64,000 nt of DNA from Granulicella sp. dw_53 (GTDB taxonomy: Bacteria; Acidobacteriota; Terriglobia; Terriglobales; Acidobacteriaceae), in the NCBI RefSeq assembly GCF_018449545.1, contig NZ_JAAVUR010000017.1:58395-122394 (forward strand), given 5' to 3'. The translations under genes and the position numbers were made by a program. Below the pieces are notes generated by a model. That model was not told the DNA's origin and made no database searches. It saw only the letters and a list, made by a program, of their open reading frames with translations. Positions 63,856 through 64,000 of this stretch are shown here, piece after piece. Numbering within the stretch: position 1 is the stretch's first letter; each line of letters starts with the position of its first letter.

Positions 63856-64000
63856 CTTAATCCGGGACGGCAAAGGCAAGCAACGGCGATAGCGGCGGCA
63901 ACAGAAACGGCAAAGCAATGGGGGCCTTCGACTACAGCTCACTCGATTAGACTGCTGAGGCTTCGCTTAGAGGGCCTGGGGGATGGTTTACTTCCCACCC

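Overview
The window looks like a chromosomal segment of an Acidobacteriota bacterium, most likely class Terriglobia, family Acidobacteriaceae (Granulicella, Edaphobacter or Terriglobus-like). This is inferred from the high-GC coding style with many GTG/TTG starts, a PEP-CTERM protein, large secreted glycan-active beta-helix and Ig/discoidin proteins, and intergenic hairpin repeats. No rRNA is present, so the genus is not fixed.

Layout. 1-6.6 kb: 3' end of glycogen phosphorylase, a PEP-CTERM protein, a secreted phytase-like esterase, a DUF72 protein, a methyltransferase-like protein, a LacI regulator, tRNA-Gly(CCC) and a small zinc-ribbon protein. 6.8-10.8 kb: periplasmic quality control, with a CtpA-type S41 protease and a SurA-like PPIase with a long basic tail. 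11-14.2 kb: an FAD-monooxygenase-like protein and a macrolide-type glycosyltransferase, separated by paired covarying hairpins. 14.6-19 kb: a YhaM-like HD nuclease, a TetR regulator divergent from an isochorismatase-like protein plus DHA2 exporter, and a sugar acetyltransferase. 19.6-26.2 kb: a secreted beta-helix/malectin protein, a pentad-repeat small protein, Tex and a PRISE-type reductase, punctuated by four related hairpin repeats. 26.2-30.4 kb: aroC-def-fmt-rsmB, all coupled or closely spaced. 30.4-34.6 kb: a small membrane protein, a radical SAM protein and a class II aldolase, divergent from dxs. 34.6-36 kb: SRPBCC and DUF2127 proteins.

36.4-49.1 kb: division and cell wall (dcw) cluster mraZ-rsmH-ftsL-ftsI-murE-murF-mraY-murD-ftsW-murG, preceded by a phased TGG array resembling an MraZ operator. 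It stops at murG; murC, ddl, ftsQ, ftsA and ftsZ do not follow in the remaining 15 kb. A gene-poor stretch with a dispersed repeat comes next, then a 2,716-residue secreted protein combining a GH2-like module, Ig-like domains, four discoidin (F5/8C) domains and a C-terminal GH64-like beta-1,3-glucanase module.

58.8-63.4 kb: an antibiotic-biosynthesis-monooxygenase-like protein, then a tight alkylation-repair operon (O6-methylguanine methyltransferase, an uncharacterised 2OG-Fe(II) oxygenase, AlkB) and a secreted beta-helix protein. The end carries another copy of the dispersed repeat and GGGCTAAAGCCC palindromes.

Most notable: the giant GH2/discoidin/GH64 fusion at the broken end of the dcw cluster; a three-copy intergenic repeat (about 11.1, 49.3 and 63.6 kb); the putative MraZ operator; the unassigned oxygenase in the alkylation operon; and the radical SAM/aldolase operon opposite dxs.
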